This document shows, one piece after another, positions 1 through 11,200 of a DNA stretch of 64,000 nucleotides (the first letter of the stretch is position 1; the number at the start of each line of letters is the position of its first letter). The notes below the pieces were generated by a model that saw only the letters and a program-made list of their open reading frames with translations, did no database searches and was not told the origin of the DNA. The stretch comes from Acanthaster planci (lineage: Eukaryota > Echinodermata > Asteroidea > Valvatida > Acanthasteridae), in contig NW_019091404.1 of NCBI RefSeq assembly GCF_001949145.1, positions 405,047 to 469,046 of the forward strand. Direction: 5' to 3'. The position numbers were made by a program, and so were the translations under genes.

Positions 1-254
1 CTACCTTCCAGCTCACCCAGAATACGTAGGGTCACACCTATTCGCAGATAGGGTTTCATTATCCCCCGATATCGGGGTTGCACCCCGTCTCTGGTTGGCC
101 CAACTGATTAAACAACTTTCACATCTGTCTGAAGCAACTAATCTCATCATGATCTTGAATTTATACCAGGAACAAAATGTTCCTTCTGGCTGAATGCAAA
201 CAACCAGCACACCCTTCTGAAGTATTCTTATGGTTTTTTTCCCCACCCCTCCAG

Positions 255-3200
255 TGTTCCCGGCTGGCATCCTTCAACCGCCTTTTTACCATAAGGACCT
301 GCCAGGGTAAGCAATCAAATCTACGTTGGCCATCCCAGATGCCTTTTATGGTTTGCTTTTATAGTTGTCGGATAATCGTGCATGCATGACTTTTAAGTTA
401 AAACGTGTAAAGTGACCTCCAAGTACTAGCATTATGGATTATTGTTAATTAACTGTCTGTGGAATATATGAATAAAATTTGGCTTCTGTAAAATCAAGAA
501 ACGTAAACAAGACAATCACGCTGATGCAAATGCACTTACTTAATTAATAAATTAAATTTCTAACTTTATCAGCATACACAATTTTCTTCATTAGGTATTC
601 CAACTACGGGTCTATAGGTTATATCATTGGACACGAAATAACGCATGGTTTTGATACTCATGGTAAGTTATATCGTCAGTCAATGACACAGAACCATCGA
701 TTATCTGAATTTTAAGTTGCTAAAGGAAATTTTAAACTTGAACCTTATATTTGGTGTGGAAGGGTTGTCGTACTACTAATTACAGACATTCTTGGTTTCT
801 TTTCAATGCAAGCTGTTGTCTGTTATCAAATTAAAAAATATTGCATTTGTTCTTCATTCAAAGGTGGGACGATGTCTCCAGTGCATATTTCATAATTCCG
901 GGTAATGTTTGTATTTCTTACAGGGTTGATAGACACACGTATAGGGGGTGAAGGCCCTGGGTCAGCCTCGATAAGTCGTGAGTCATTGGACATATTACGG
1001 CAGAAAGCTAAGTGCATCGCCGAGCAGTATTCAGATTTTGTGATGGAAGAAAACAACAGAAACGTAGGCCTTGCTTTGTGGACTGTTTTCTTTTTTCAAC
1101 CGTGTTCAATTAATTAAAAATTAACTGCAAACCTTCATTTTTAAAAGTTTAAAAAAATTACTGGTTCAACACTGGGAATGCTGATTTTAGAAAAACAAGT
1201 AAATTTTCTTTTACAGCTCAACGGAGAACAGACACTGAACGAAAACATTGCTGATAACGGAGGCCTTAGAGAGGCTTATAAGGTATCAATACTATTTTAT
1301 ATTAATTCTGTTGTTGTATATCTGTTGTATATCAATGCAAACTTCAAGCATGCAACAGCCTTACTCTATCTGTTTGGCCAATCTCCGTTTGTCAAAGGCC
1401 TACATGGACAACTTTCCTCACCAGCCTAGTCTTCCCCGTATTCTTTTCACGGAGGAGCAGATGTTCTTCCTGTCATTCTCCCAGGTAAAACAAAGGCCCA
1501 TTTCATCAATATGCTTAATAACTAAATCACTGAATACGGAAACCATAACTGTAAATCAGTTCCTGCCCTTTTTGTTTCGGCTTGATAGAGTACGATATAT
1601 ATGACGTCATGTAGAAACACTATATGGAGTACCCGCGCGCATGTTTCAAGTGCTGGTTCTTGCACTAATGCCTTTTACATACACGCACAGTCTCGATTCA
1701 CTTCGATACTCTATGGTCCTACGTTCCATACTTCCTACGTCCCGTCGGTCCACTTCCAATTGGTCCTGATTTCCATTGTTTCTACGTCCCATTGGTCCCA
1801 CGTCCCATAGGTCCCATGTCCTATGGATCCTACATCCCATTGGTCCAACGTCCCACTGGTCCCAAGTCCCATTGGTGGAATACGTCCCATTGGTCCTACG
1901 TTCTATTGGTTTCACGTCCCATTGGTCCCCAGTCCCATTATATCCCACGTCTCATTGATGTACCCGACCTGACTACCCCACCTCTACTTATAATTGAGGC
2001 CCTGTGTAGCAAAATAGCCATACAATATAGCAAGCAAACTTATAAGTAAGGCTTGTGCTAGCCTTCTGCTTGCAAAGTTTCGTGACGCTGACTAGCCTCA
2101 CTTATAGGTTTGCCTACTGTATTGCATCATAAGAAAATATATTATCAACACAGTTCTTGCAGGCTATTTTGCTGCACAGGCCTCACCACAGTAACAGTGG
2201 TAGTCGGATCGGGTGCATTGGTCCTACATCCCATTGGTCCTATGTCCCGTTGGTTCGATAAAACATAATGCTGTATTGTTCCACTAGTTGTGGTTGATCG
2301 ACAAGTAGGACAGTGTAATGTGTGTGTAGCTTTTAGCTATCGTGCCTTACTACATCGCGATGCTCAGATGCGGGTAATCGTGGAAGGTAATTTGGACGTA
2401 GGACCAAGGGGACGTAGGACTATGGAGTTCACCGAACAGAATACGTCACACGTACAATTATGTGTTTGAAAGGCATTTGCATAAGAACCAGCGTCTGAAC
2501 CAACACGGGTGTGTACTGCATTTGTTTGCACAACAAATCCTGATTCCAACTGACGTCATACTCTATAGAGACTTCCCCCTTAATTATGCTAAAACAGCAA
2601 AATTGTTGATTTGCATTGAAACTGCTCACATTTTGATTATATTATCCATTAACGTCATTAAACAGTATTCGAAAATTCTTCAATAAGGCCAACAGTGAAT
2701 TACAAAGACAGCAGTATGGCATCTGGCGAGTTTTCATTCATCAGTTGCCAACGAGGAAAATAACCACTGAAACGTCCTTCTACATATAGGAAACCTGCCA
2801 AATGACGGATTGCACTTGTTTGTGCTTGGTTAAAATCTGCGTTAGGTGACCATGTTATTCTAAAATCCAGTAGGACAAATGTTTGACACGCATCTGGATC
2901 TCGATCAGCAATCCCATCGCTGGTTCGCTCCATCCATTAGGCGGGTGTTGGTGACAGTGAACCAACGACGGATCACTGATTGCGATACGGATCCGCGTGA
3001 AACAAACTGACCCTCAGTGGACTTGTCAGGTTTACTTTAGAATTTCATTACGCTTGGCAAGGACCACAAAAAAGGAAACTATATAATAAAATCTAGCAAC
3101 AACTTGAGAATGCAACTTTCTTATTGATAATTCAAGACCTCCTGCGGTTTATTCACACCTGAAGGAGCGGACGAATACATCGAGGATGACGTTCACAGCC

Positions 3201-3938
3201 CAGGTCGATTCAGGTTTGTTCGTTACATTATAAAGTAGGTCACAATTATACAATTACACAGCAGCATGCACGTACTGATGTGAGTCGTCCGAGTAATGTA
3301 ATATTGAGTCCCAAGATCTTGACCCAATAAGCATCGGGAGAAGGAATAAGCATCGGAAAAAACATTAATTATGCTCATTCAAAAGTTAGTCCCTTACGGA
3401 GGTAATAAGACAAAGATCCAAATTTTCCTGCAATCTCTTAGCGTAACGTTGAGCTTGCCATAGAAGCGGAAAAAATGCCAAAAACTTCGTAGAGCCTACA
3501 GGTCATAAAATACTTAATATATTTTGTATTACTTTCTCACTCAACAAATCATTCGTTTATTTCAGGACAAATTATACTGTGCCTCAAGCATTTAAATATT
3601 AAAAATTGGTCATATATAATATTAAAAGGCTTTAAAAAGAAGAATGCTTTCTAACTGTAAACGTTAGAAAGCAGCAACAAAGAATAAAATCCACAATGAA
3701 TGTGTTAATTATCAAACGAGAAAACGACAAAATGTAAAATTAAGCGCCTACAAACCGTTCAGCCTGTTAACCGTTGCCTATCTTCGAGATCAAAAGCCTG
3801 TGTAGAATGACCATTTTCGTGTGCTTCGTTTCTGACAGAGTCATTGGTACGCTGCAAAACACCGAAGCGTTCCACGCTGCATTCAACTGCCCTGCTGGAA
3901 GCTACATGAACCCAAATGAAAAATGCAGGGTTTGGTAA
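255..3938 (+). CDS. Gene A: neprilysin-like M13 peptidase, 3' seven exons (5' part outside window)
   Basis: Secreted or type II membrane zinc endopeptidase of family M13; only the C-terminal catalytic part is here. Exons: 255-306, 595-662, 924-1063, 1217-1282, 1398-1484, 3137-3213, 3839-3938 (stop TAA 3936-3938). They match exons 16-22 of genes B-D in order and phase. Seen: LQPPFY block, [11 protein letters not shown] (zinc site, 595-662), NENIADNGG (third zinc ligand, 1217-1282), DVHSPGRFR (substrate-binding His and Arg of neprilysin) and C-terminal CRVW without the extra Tyr of B-D. Odd points: exon 924-1063 is nine bases longer than its counterparts and lacks the WWTQ block; exon 3137-3213 reads TSC where B has LWC. 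Intron 1485-3136 is enlarged by repeats. The catalytic motifs are intact, so this is probably a functional divergent paralogue. No reading-frame break is visible in the seven exons. Confidence 0.88.
1715..1955. repeat. 16-bp minisatellite in an intron of gene A
   Basis: Degenerate tandem array with a 16-base unit close to ACGTCCCATTGGTCCC, around ten or more units. Two or three further units lie at 2216-2258, and a short stretch in the opposite orientation is at 2390-2420. The array is interrupted by the foldback element at 1961-2215. Open frames across it are by-products of the repeat. Confidence 0.9.
1961..2215. mobile_element. Foldback (MITE-like) element inside the minisatellite
   Basis: Long imperfect inverted repeat. 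The left arm (about 1961-2058) contains GAGGCC, TAGCAAAATAGCC and CAAACTTATAAG; the right arm (about 2093-2215) contains the complements CTTATAGGTTTG, GGCTATTTTGCTG and AGGCCTC. The outer ends CCCGACC and GATCGGG also pair. No coding sequence. The minisatellite resumes on both sides, so the element probably inserted into the array. Confidence 0.8.
2700..3041 (-). other. Coding-like open frame of unknown identity in gene A intron (minus strand)
   Basis: An uninterrupted minus-strand frame of about 114 codons runs from a stop near 3044 down to 2700; the first ATG is at 2933. Its composition looks protein-like ([44 protein letters not shown]). I do not recognise the family. It lies in the long intron between gene A exons 1398-1484 and 3137-3213, in the same stretch as the repeats. 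It may be a captured gene fragment, a transposon remnant or chance. Confidence 0.35.
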
Positions 3939-5779
3939 TAAAAAGGTTTGCGGGCGCAGCCAGCCTGGCAAACACCAACCCGTCTATCCTAAAGTGATAA
4001 TCAGGCTGCCTCAACAAACTTTACTTGATTCTACGTCTATTATTGTATCAATGTTTCCAGCAGTAAACGTGCAGTAGGTCTGGTTTGAATTTTAGAAAGT
4101 TGGTACCACGTGACACCACGAACGTAGTAAAGGCTCTTTGTATAGGGATAAATTTTTACTGCTAAGCACCCACAGGTTCGAACGGGTTCGAGTTTTATTG
4201 TTTAGCTTAGATTATACCTGGATAGTTTGTATGTAAAACATACTATTGTAGGCATTGTATTTCTGGCATGAAGCAATAGTAGGCTTGCTTCTTCCTATTG
4301 CAAAGTAGATGCCGGTTGACCAGTTTTGACACACGGGAAATGGACAGCATTAAGGGTCTCTCCATGCTGGCACAGTGCCATTTCGTTCAGCATCACGAAC
4401 CGCTAAGCACCCACAGGTTCGAACGGGTTCGAGTTTTATTGTTTAGATTAGATTATACCTGGATAGTTTGTATGTAAAACATACTATTGTAGGCATTGTA
4501 TTTCTGGCATGAAGCAATAGTAGGCTTGCTTTTTCCTATTTTTTTTAGAGTAAAGAGGTTTGCGGTAGCATCCCACAAGGAAATCTCTTTTCAAGTATGT
4601 GTGGTTCTGAAAGTGATCAGATGCTCAATGTTCCGGACAGGAGGCTTTCTCCGTCGTCAGGACACTACAGAGGCTCCATTGATGAAGCAGTTTAATATGG
4701 TGTCTATAGAGGCGGCGAGGTGTTAAGAGGATGCTAACCCGGGATTCAACTGGAACCAGGGTACTCAAGCAGGACGACCAGTCCAGAAGCTAGAAGATCA
4801 TGAGGTGTGTCAATCTGACGGAGGGGAGCGTGGGGAAAGTTGCCAAGAGCTTAAGAGACCAACAGGCTGGAAACATGACCTAGGGTATCGAAGACCCATT
4901 GGACTTGGATGTGAGGATGCGTTTTTATTACTTTACATAGTGTGTATATACATGTACTTCATAAATATGGCAGTACTGCCTCATCAGTTACTCTGCATTG
5001 TGTAAATGTAGATGGTGCTGAAATAAATAGGGATAACGGCATTAAGATAAAAACTGATAGGATTACTTTATTACGTACTGGGAATCTTAAAAAGTTGTCC
5101 ATGTTAACAGCCCCTTTAACAATAATCGCAATTGTTTTGTTTAAACTTCCTGTTGAGAACATTTGAGATTAGGCTTGAATATTGTTATTTACAGAATTTA
5201 TTTCGAGCAGAATTTCTAGTCAAGACGGGGGTCAACTGAAATTGCCGAGAATTAACAAATTTAGGGACATGAACCGATATCCGTGTCTTTAATTGTAGGG
5301 TTGGTTGATTTCTACACCGCTGACGATGAGCGGGCAGTAATGGAACATAAATGGTTATTTACGCCCACGGCTTGATCAACAAATTGGCTGACCAAGCCCA
5401 TGTCTTAAACCAACAGAATAGACGAGTCCATGTCTTATGAGGCATGGCAACGTGATTAGTTAAACACGCACAGGTTTCAGTTGGTTATTAATTACTGGTA
5501 AAACAATTTTAATTTCTTTTCAAACTCGAAAGTTTCGAAATAAAAATCACTGTTTTTTGAGGTTATCCTCACGAATTTGCGTACATCAGTGTCGAATAAT
5601 TAACATCGTCTAAATCGATGATAGTGTGCAACTACTGCGCGACTATTTTCATGGACTCTAAGTCTTGGAAAATCTTCTAGGTTTAAAGGAAACCAATGAA
5701 GGTTCCTTTATGAAGGTCCTCTGGAGCTACAGGGAGATATGACATTTTTTCTGCGCAATATTTTTAGACCCTTTTTGTC
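3939..5779. other. Intergenic region A-B, no gene
   Basis: Downstream flank of gene A and upstream flank of gene B. It contains the 139-bp repeats and a stretch (about 4550-4700) with GAGGTTTGCGGTAGCA and GTCGTCAGG that resembles the inverted-repeat element in the last part of the window. The rest is AT-rich and matches 19800-21520. Short open frames are not conserved as protein between the two units. Confidence 0.6.
4161..4540 (+). repeat. 139-bp direct repeat, two copies 241 bp apart
   Basis: Copies at 4161-4299 and 4402-4540 begin GCTAAGCACCCACAGG and run through GGATAGTTTGTATG to GTAGGCTTGCTT with very few differences. Unit 2 has a single copy at about 20021-20150, so the local duplication arose in unit 1 or was lost from unit 2. 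No gene is seen in it. Confidence 0.85.
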
Positions 5780-5789
5780 TATTTAAATA
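5780..5789 (+). promoter_or_regulatory. TATA-like box, candidate promoter of gene B
   Basis: TATTTAAATA conserved at the same place in unit 2 (21521-21530). About 160 bases downstream both copies have a conserved GTAAGTACT splice donor (GT at 5949 and 21652), with no coding frame between. This suggests a promoter plus a 5' untranslated exon (about 5810-5948) spliced to the AG just before the gene B ATG (CCGCAG, 8227-8232). This is inference; transcripts would decide it. Confidence 0.4.
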
Positions 5790-5809
5790 GCTTATCACTG
5801 AGTAAGTAT

Positions 5810-5948
5810 TGAACACGTCACAGATCGATTCCAAGCTGAATTTTTTTGAAGTTGCATCAGCATTCTTACAGTCTTCATTTTGTGCCCTTCTTACGGCTAG
5901 AGAGGCAGTGCTGTCGCCAACAGAGAGTGCTGTCGCCAACGGAGAGTT
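5810..5948 (+). other. Candidate 5' untranslated exon of gene B
   Basis: The 3' end is defined by a strong GTAAGT donor conserved in unit 2. The 5' end is a guess from the TATA-like box. It contains a 19-bp tandem duplication (GTGCTGTCGCCAACAGAGA and a near copy) near 5909-5946 that is single in unit 2. The intron to 8232 would be 2.3 kb. Confidence 0.35.
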
Positions 5949-6333
5949 GTAAGTACTTTCCTTATTTTGTTAAAGTTACCTTCGCTTTGTACTTTGTTTT
6001 CCTATTTTGTCCACCTCGTGGACGCCACTAGCTTATACATTCAAGGACGATTTCCAAACAATTCGGGAAAGACACGTATAGTCATACAGTGTTATAGTAG
6101 CCAATCTGTGGTAACTCTGGGCATTATTTTTCAGCAGGAAAGGATAACATTCAATTTCAGATACTTGGTGTGATGACTCCCTCAAAGAGAATGCAAATGA
6201 GTAACCATCTATCATCACTAAACATCCTAAGCTATCATTAAACGTAGTTTTTCCCAGTTGTTTGCGCGAAGCATTTCACATTGCCTACAACTATCGACGT
6301 CAAACTAAACACCAAGAGTAAGCAGGTTGTCTC

Positions 6334-6641
6334 CCGCTCATCAGGAAGAGGTCAACACGTCATGTAAACTGAGCGCAAACGCCCGCGGCAGGCACTGTGC
6401 AGAAAATCACGCTGGTGCTCAAGATCTCTACGGGAGATTTAGGAAGATTTTTCTTGACATGTTTGTCAATCCTGATCTTAAACATGCTGAAAAGGAACAG
6501 CAAGAACGTTTCAACCGAATTTCGAACATGAAGGTACGAGTGGTCTTATAAAACTCGACGTACAAGTTGTCCAAGGTACGGGTCGTCGTAATACGAGTCA
6601 TCTAAGGTACGAGTTGCCCAAGGTGCGAGTTGACTCAAAAG
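6334..6641 (+). mobile_element. 308-bp insertion in unit 1 carrying an exon-like segment
   Basis: Present between TTGTCTC and CTCTCTAAATAC in unit 1 and absent from the matching place in unit 2 (about 21992), so it is an insertion in unit 1 or a clean deletion in unit 2. Within it, 6345-6533 is bounded by CATCAG and GTACGA splice-like signals, is 63 codons long and in phase 0 at both ends. It encodes a charged segment (GRFRKIFLDMFVNPDLKHAE, then EKEQQERFNRISNMK). Degenerate short repeats of AAGGTACGAGTTG follow at 6531-6631. The family is unknown. Confidence 0.55.
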
Positions 6642-8234
6642 CTCTCTAAATACAAAGAAGGCAGAAAGAAAAAATAAGGGGACGGGGAGAGTGAACGCCC
6701 ATTTTTATCATCCGAAGTAGAGTGACCCTTCCAAGGTGCTGCTCCCCATTCTCAAGTATTGTCCCTCGGCTCTTAGATACAAATTTGGCAGCATGTTCAG
6801 GTTTGTGTGGGGGGGGAGGGACAACTGTTCTCGCCACTTCGTCGAACACGCCACTAGTAACAAGAGGGATGTAACTCTATATGCACCATAAAAATCAGGT
6901 GACGGTGTTTTCTGGTGTTGTTTCTGTTTGTGTTAGGTTTAAAGGCCTGTTGACAATCTAACGAACAAACAGCCCCGTGAGACGCTTTAAGTCACGCCCG
7001 CTGAATCGCTGGCCATGCCCAGTTACGACGGAGCCAAGCAGTTTTCTGGCTTTATCTTGTTGATGATCTCCCTCTTATTTTTCTGTCCTCAATTTATTTC
7101 ACGAGTTACACTGCTCTTGACCTTTGGATGTCAACAAGCGCCAAATGAACTGGATGCCCTTTATTTCTTTCATCAATGAAAGGGGGGATAACGTGGACTT
7201 CTTTCGTGTTACTTCGGTCAAAAGACGGTTTGCAGAATCTGTAACCTAGATTTTACGCTTAATCACCGTGCTCTACAAAGTCCCTTATTTATCGATAGAC
7301 AATTGACGAAGAGATCGTCCCTTAGTAGTTTTAAATCAAGTCTGGTTGTGCCAGCAGAAAATCTGCAACACTTCGTAAAACGTAATCGAAGTAAATTATC
7401 CCAGACTCACTGGCTGTGTGGGAATAGATTTTTATAAAAACCTCTAACGGATTTCCTCGTCTGATGCGTTTCAAAGCCCGCCGCAGACTGATCAATGCAA
7501 AGCGCGACTTGCATGCTAAAATTCTCTGCTAGATTCGGGCAGACTGGAAAGCCCCAAATGGCTGTAATTTGCAGTGCAATGTGGACATCCGTTTTTAAAA
7601 TGGTGACTGACAAAAGCCAGTTTTATTTAGGTAAAAGTTTAATCCAGAAAGGATTCGCAACTTTAGCCAAATTAAATGCATCTTCTTGAACGAGTCTGAA
7701 ACGTTTCTGAATGTATTTAGCATTCTCTATGACACGATTTCAGATATGACTAGAATTGCAGACACGGCCTTTCAACGCCAAAAGATATTTATGGAAGGAG
7801 CCTTCTGCCTCTATCTAGTTTAAAATTACTCTTTAATACTCCCACTCTATCGCAATTTTCTTCCTGTGATGAAATTGGATGCCATTGGCGTAATTATGAG
7901 CGACAGAACAAAAAGGATATACATCTGCCTACAGTTTGCAAATTTCTATCATCAAAAGTCTGCTTCAGGCTTTCACCGTATTTAACAATCAATATGTCCA
8001 TGTAGTAGTACCTTTGACACTACATTCTCATAGATAAATGTTACTGTTCCCTATCAAGATGAATGCCTTCTAGCTACTCTCTTAGCGACATTTTGAGCGT
8101 CCTATCCGTGTTTGTAACATTTAAAAAGTGCTACCACTTTTAGAAAATTGGGCCGGGCTCTGCATTCCTTTCCTCTTTCTCAAATGAACTAAAACGGCTC
8201 ATGTTCACAATGAAATTATTAGTCCGCCGCAGAA
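6642..8234. other. Upstream region or 5' intron of gene B, no gene
   Basis: Aligns with 22000-23534 of unit 2. No conserved open frame is seen. The last bases, TTAGTCCGCCGCAG, are identical before the ATG of B and C and could be a splice acceptor. Confidence 0.5.
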
Positions 8235-11200
8235 ATGGATGACTACCCAGCAAATTCCAAAGCCCAGCTCGCTCTGGAGGACGATGTGGCTACCAAGACC
8301 CCCAGCAGAATCCCTCTCATTTTGGCGGGAATATTCGCAGCGGCCACCATTGCCTTGACTGCCACTACAGGTGAGTGGAATCCTCACGCTAAAGCTCCTG
8401 GTTGGCATCGCAGTTGCGCTCACTGTCAGAATCTCAAATCTTTGCTATCATCTTGTGCATTGATCGGACCTTGGTTTTGGCCTTGGCACGTTACATCTTT
8501 TACGATCGAGTGATCGGTACTTAAAGACGACATCTAAATGAACGGAAGTACGTTGAAGACAACTTCATTTTTGCACGAATTCAAGTCTTAATTTGTTCCA
8601 AACACTAACTTAGATCAAAAAAGTCTCCGGTTTCTGGCCAGGGCACGCGTCGCTGTAGACCTGCGCAAAATAAAGCAGTTTTTATCATGTATAAAACGAT
8701 GTCCAAAAGCTGCCAAACTTGCATTAATTAAGGGCGTTATTTTAACGTATGTTTGATGTAAAGGAGTCCATCTAGTTCGCCATACATTTAGTTGGGCACT
8801 CTTTTTCAGATGACGTCATTTCTGCATTATACATTTACATCTGGGAACCAGACAAACGAGGTGGTCTTATGTCGTTTGTACATGTTCAAGCTGATAATGC
8901 TTTTAAACAGTAAAAATCGAGGGGCCAGTCTACTTAGCTGTTGCTATCGGCCGGCTTTAGGACGTGCTCACGCAGTTGCGATGGACATCGCGCATTATAC
9001 ATATATCATTTCCAGAAAACAAAAATGAGGGCTAAAAAAAGCCGTGTCGCCGCACCACTTTTGGAGCCAGCCCCTGACCTGAAATTGGAACTTTTGTTTG
9101 GTCTTGTCCAACATACTGCCTTGCTCAATTATTCCAGCAATACGAATAGTCAGTGTTTTCGATTATATTGTGTCAATATTCAATTATTTCCGTATGATGA
9201 CGGTGTTTGCCTGAATTTACTAACGTGTTTTCTGCCGACTCGTTTTTCTTTTACAGTTGTGTTCGTCCTGCAGAAGAACAACATCGCTAATGAATTGGAC
9301 GAGTTGAAGGCCACCAGTAAACCAACTCAACCTGTCCCGCTCTGCACCACAAAGCAGTGCTACGACTCGGGTAAGCCATTTTTGGGTTAAATTACAAATT
9401 AGGCCGATTTTTCGGTTCTTGTCCACTAGCCTTACCTATTTTTGCTATGTCAATGTGAAGATTTTGCTGTTTGAATCCTCCACTCTTTAGCTGCTGTGTT
9501 TAGTACGCCCCTGACACTGGATTGTTGTTTAATTATACACTTTAATTTTTAATAATCAATTGTAAGCGGCTAGAGAAGTACTAGAGACAGACTGTGCTCG
9601 TGCTGCACTGTGCTTTTAATTTTTTTTTCAGCTTACGTTTACTTGAGCAGTATGGATCCCAGCAAGAATCCCTGTGAAAATTTCTTCGAATATGCTTGCG
9701 GAGGCTGGATGGAACGGTACACGGTTCCAGACGACCAAACCAGCATCTCTGCCTTCACTTTACTCAGAGACGATCTGACAGACAAGCTGAAAGGTACCAA
9801 ATGGTACACATGGAACAGTCTAGTGTTGTAGGGGGGGAGGTTGAGGCACGTGCCCCCATAAATTCCCAGTGCCCCCGCACTAAAAATGAATGAATGGATA
9901 TTGAACATGGCTAACGAAAGCTTGCCACCAAGACCCACACCACTGAAAGCTGATGACCCCCATAAGATGCTGGGCCCCCTTGTGCCCCCCCCCTAGTAAA
10001 ATGTAGTATTGCCACCATCAGTCTACCAACGAATAGTGCTAATGTATGGGGAGGGGGGGTTCAGAACCCGTTAATTGTAACTCATTAGGTTAATCTTTTA
10101 TCTAACCAGCTCTGTTTGAACAAAGCCCGACTGCTGGTGAGCCTGATTCGTTTCACATTGTGAGGAATGACTACCAGTCTTGTGAGGACATGGGTAAGTC
10201 ACTGCAATCATTAATCAGCAAGTACATTTTTCGGCCGTGAAAACTGTTTTGCCTAAAGCTTAAAGGTAACATATAAAGTAAAGATTTCAAAATGTGAACA
10301 GAACCGAATAAGAAAAGAGATGAGGCTTAATTGATACCCTATAAAAGAAACTTTGATGCATGCACGGAGGAGCACTTTGGTTGAATTTCAAGTGAAGTTT
10401 TAAACATCTCAATTACCCTCGCAGTTATGTATAAGGAAACCGAATTTCACCCCCAACAGACACCATCAACGAACTTGGGGCCAAGCCTCTGACTGACCTG
10501 CTGACGTCTCTTGGCGGTTGGCCAGTCCTCGGTGACAACCCGGCGGGTGGGAACTGGGACCAGGCCGCTTTCGACTTTGAGAAGCTGTGGGCTGACATCA
10601 AGGGCAAATACGGCGTAGAAATGATCGTTGCCTCAGACGTATATCCCGATCCGGATAATAGAGCCAAGTACAAGTTGGATGTAAGCTTGTGACATAAACT
10701 GTTGAATATTAAATTTGCCTTCATAGAAGAGAAGTGCTACACCTTGGCAGCGTGAACCAGTGGTATCACACTTCAGAGAATGCTAGATCACAAAATAGGG
10801 AATTGGGGTACATCTTCACCTTTGGAAAGGTAACTTTGGTATGATGTGGGTATTGATCTAAACAACTTTAAACTATTATAACGACTTGTGATGTCTTCTC
10901 TGTGTTATAACAATTTTTCAATTCCGATTAGGCGTATACACCAAATTTCTTGGTTCCAAGGACAGAGATCGAAAACAAACATTTGCGAGGAGTCAAGACT
11001 TTGGTAAGGGGACATATCAAAGTAGACTTTCTTTTCAGATTTAAAGTCTATGTTACTTTAATACTATGTTTTTAAAGTTAATTGCCATGTATTCATAACT
11101 CTGTTGTTGTCAAAATTGCAAAATAATGTATATTGTCCCATTTGAATGTTCTAAATTCATACGAATTCAGTTACTTTTTTCATAATAGTGGTCAGATGAA

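Noticed and set aside
1715-1955. CRISPR-like array
   Set aside because: The units are contiguous 16-mers without spacers, inside an animal gene intron.
2700-3041. Integrated viral replication gene
   Set aside because: The order of short motifs is only loosely reminiscent of a replication initiator. Too weak without a profile search.
8941-9390. 149-codon plus-strand frame
   Set aside because: It is intron 1 sequence of gene B running into exon 2; the conserved part begins at the acceptor at 9256.
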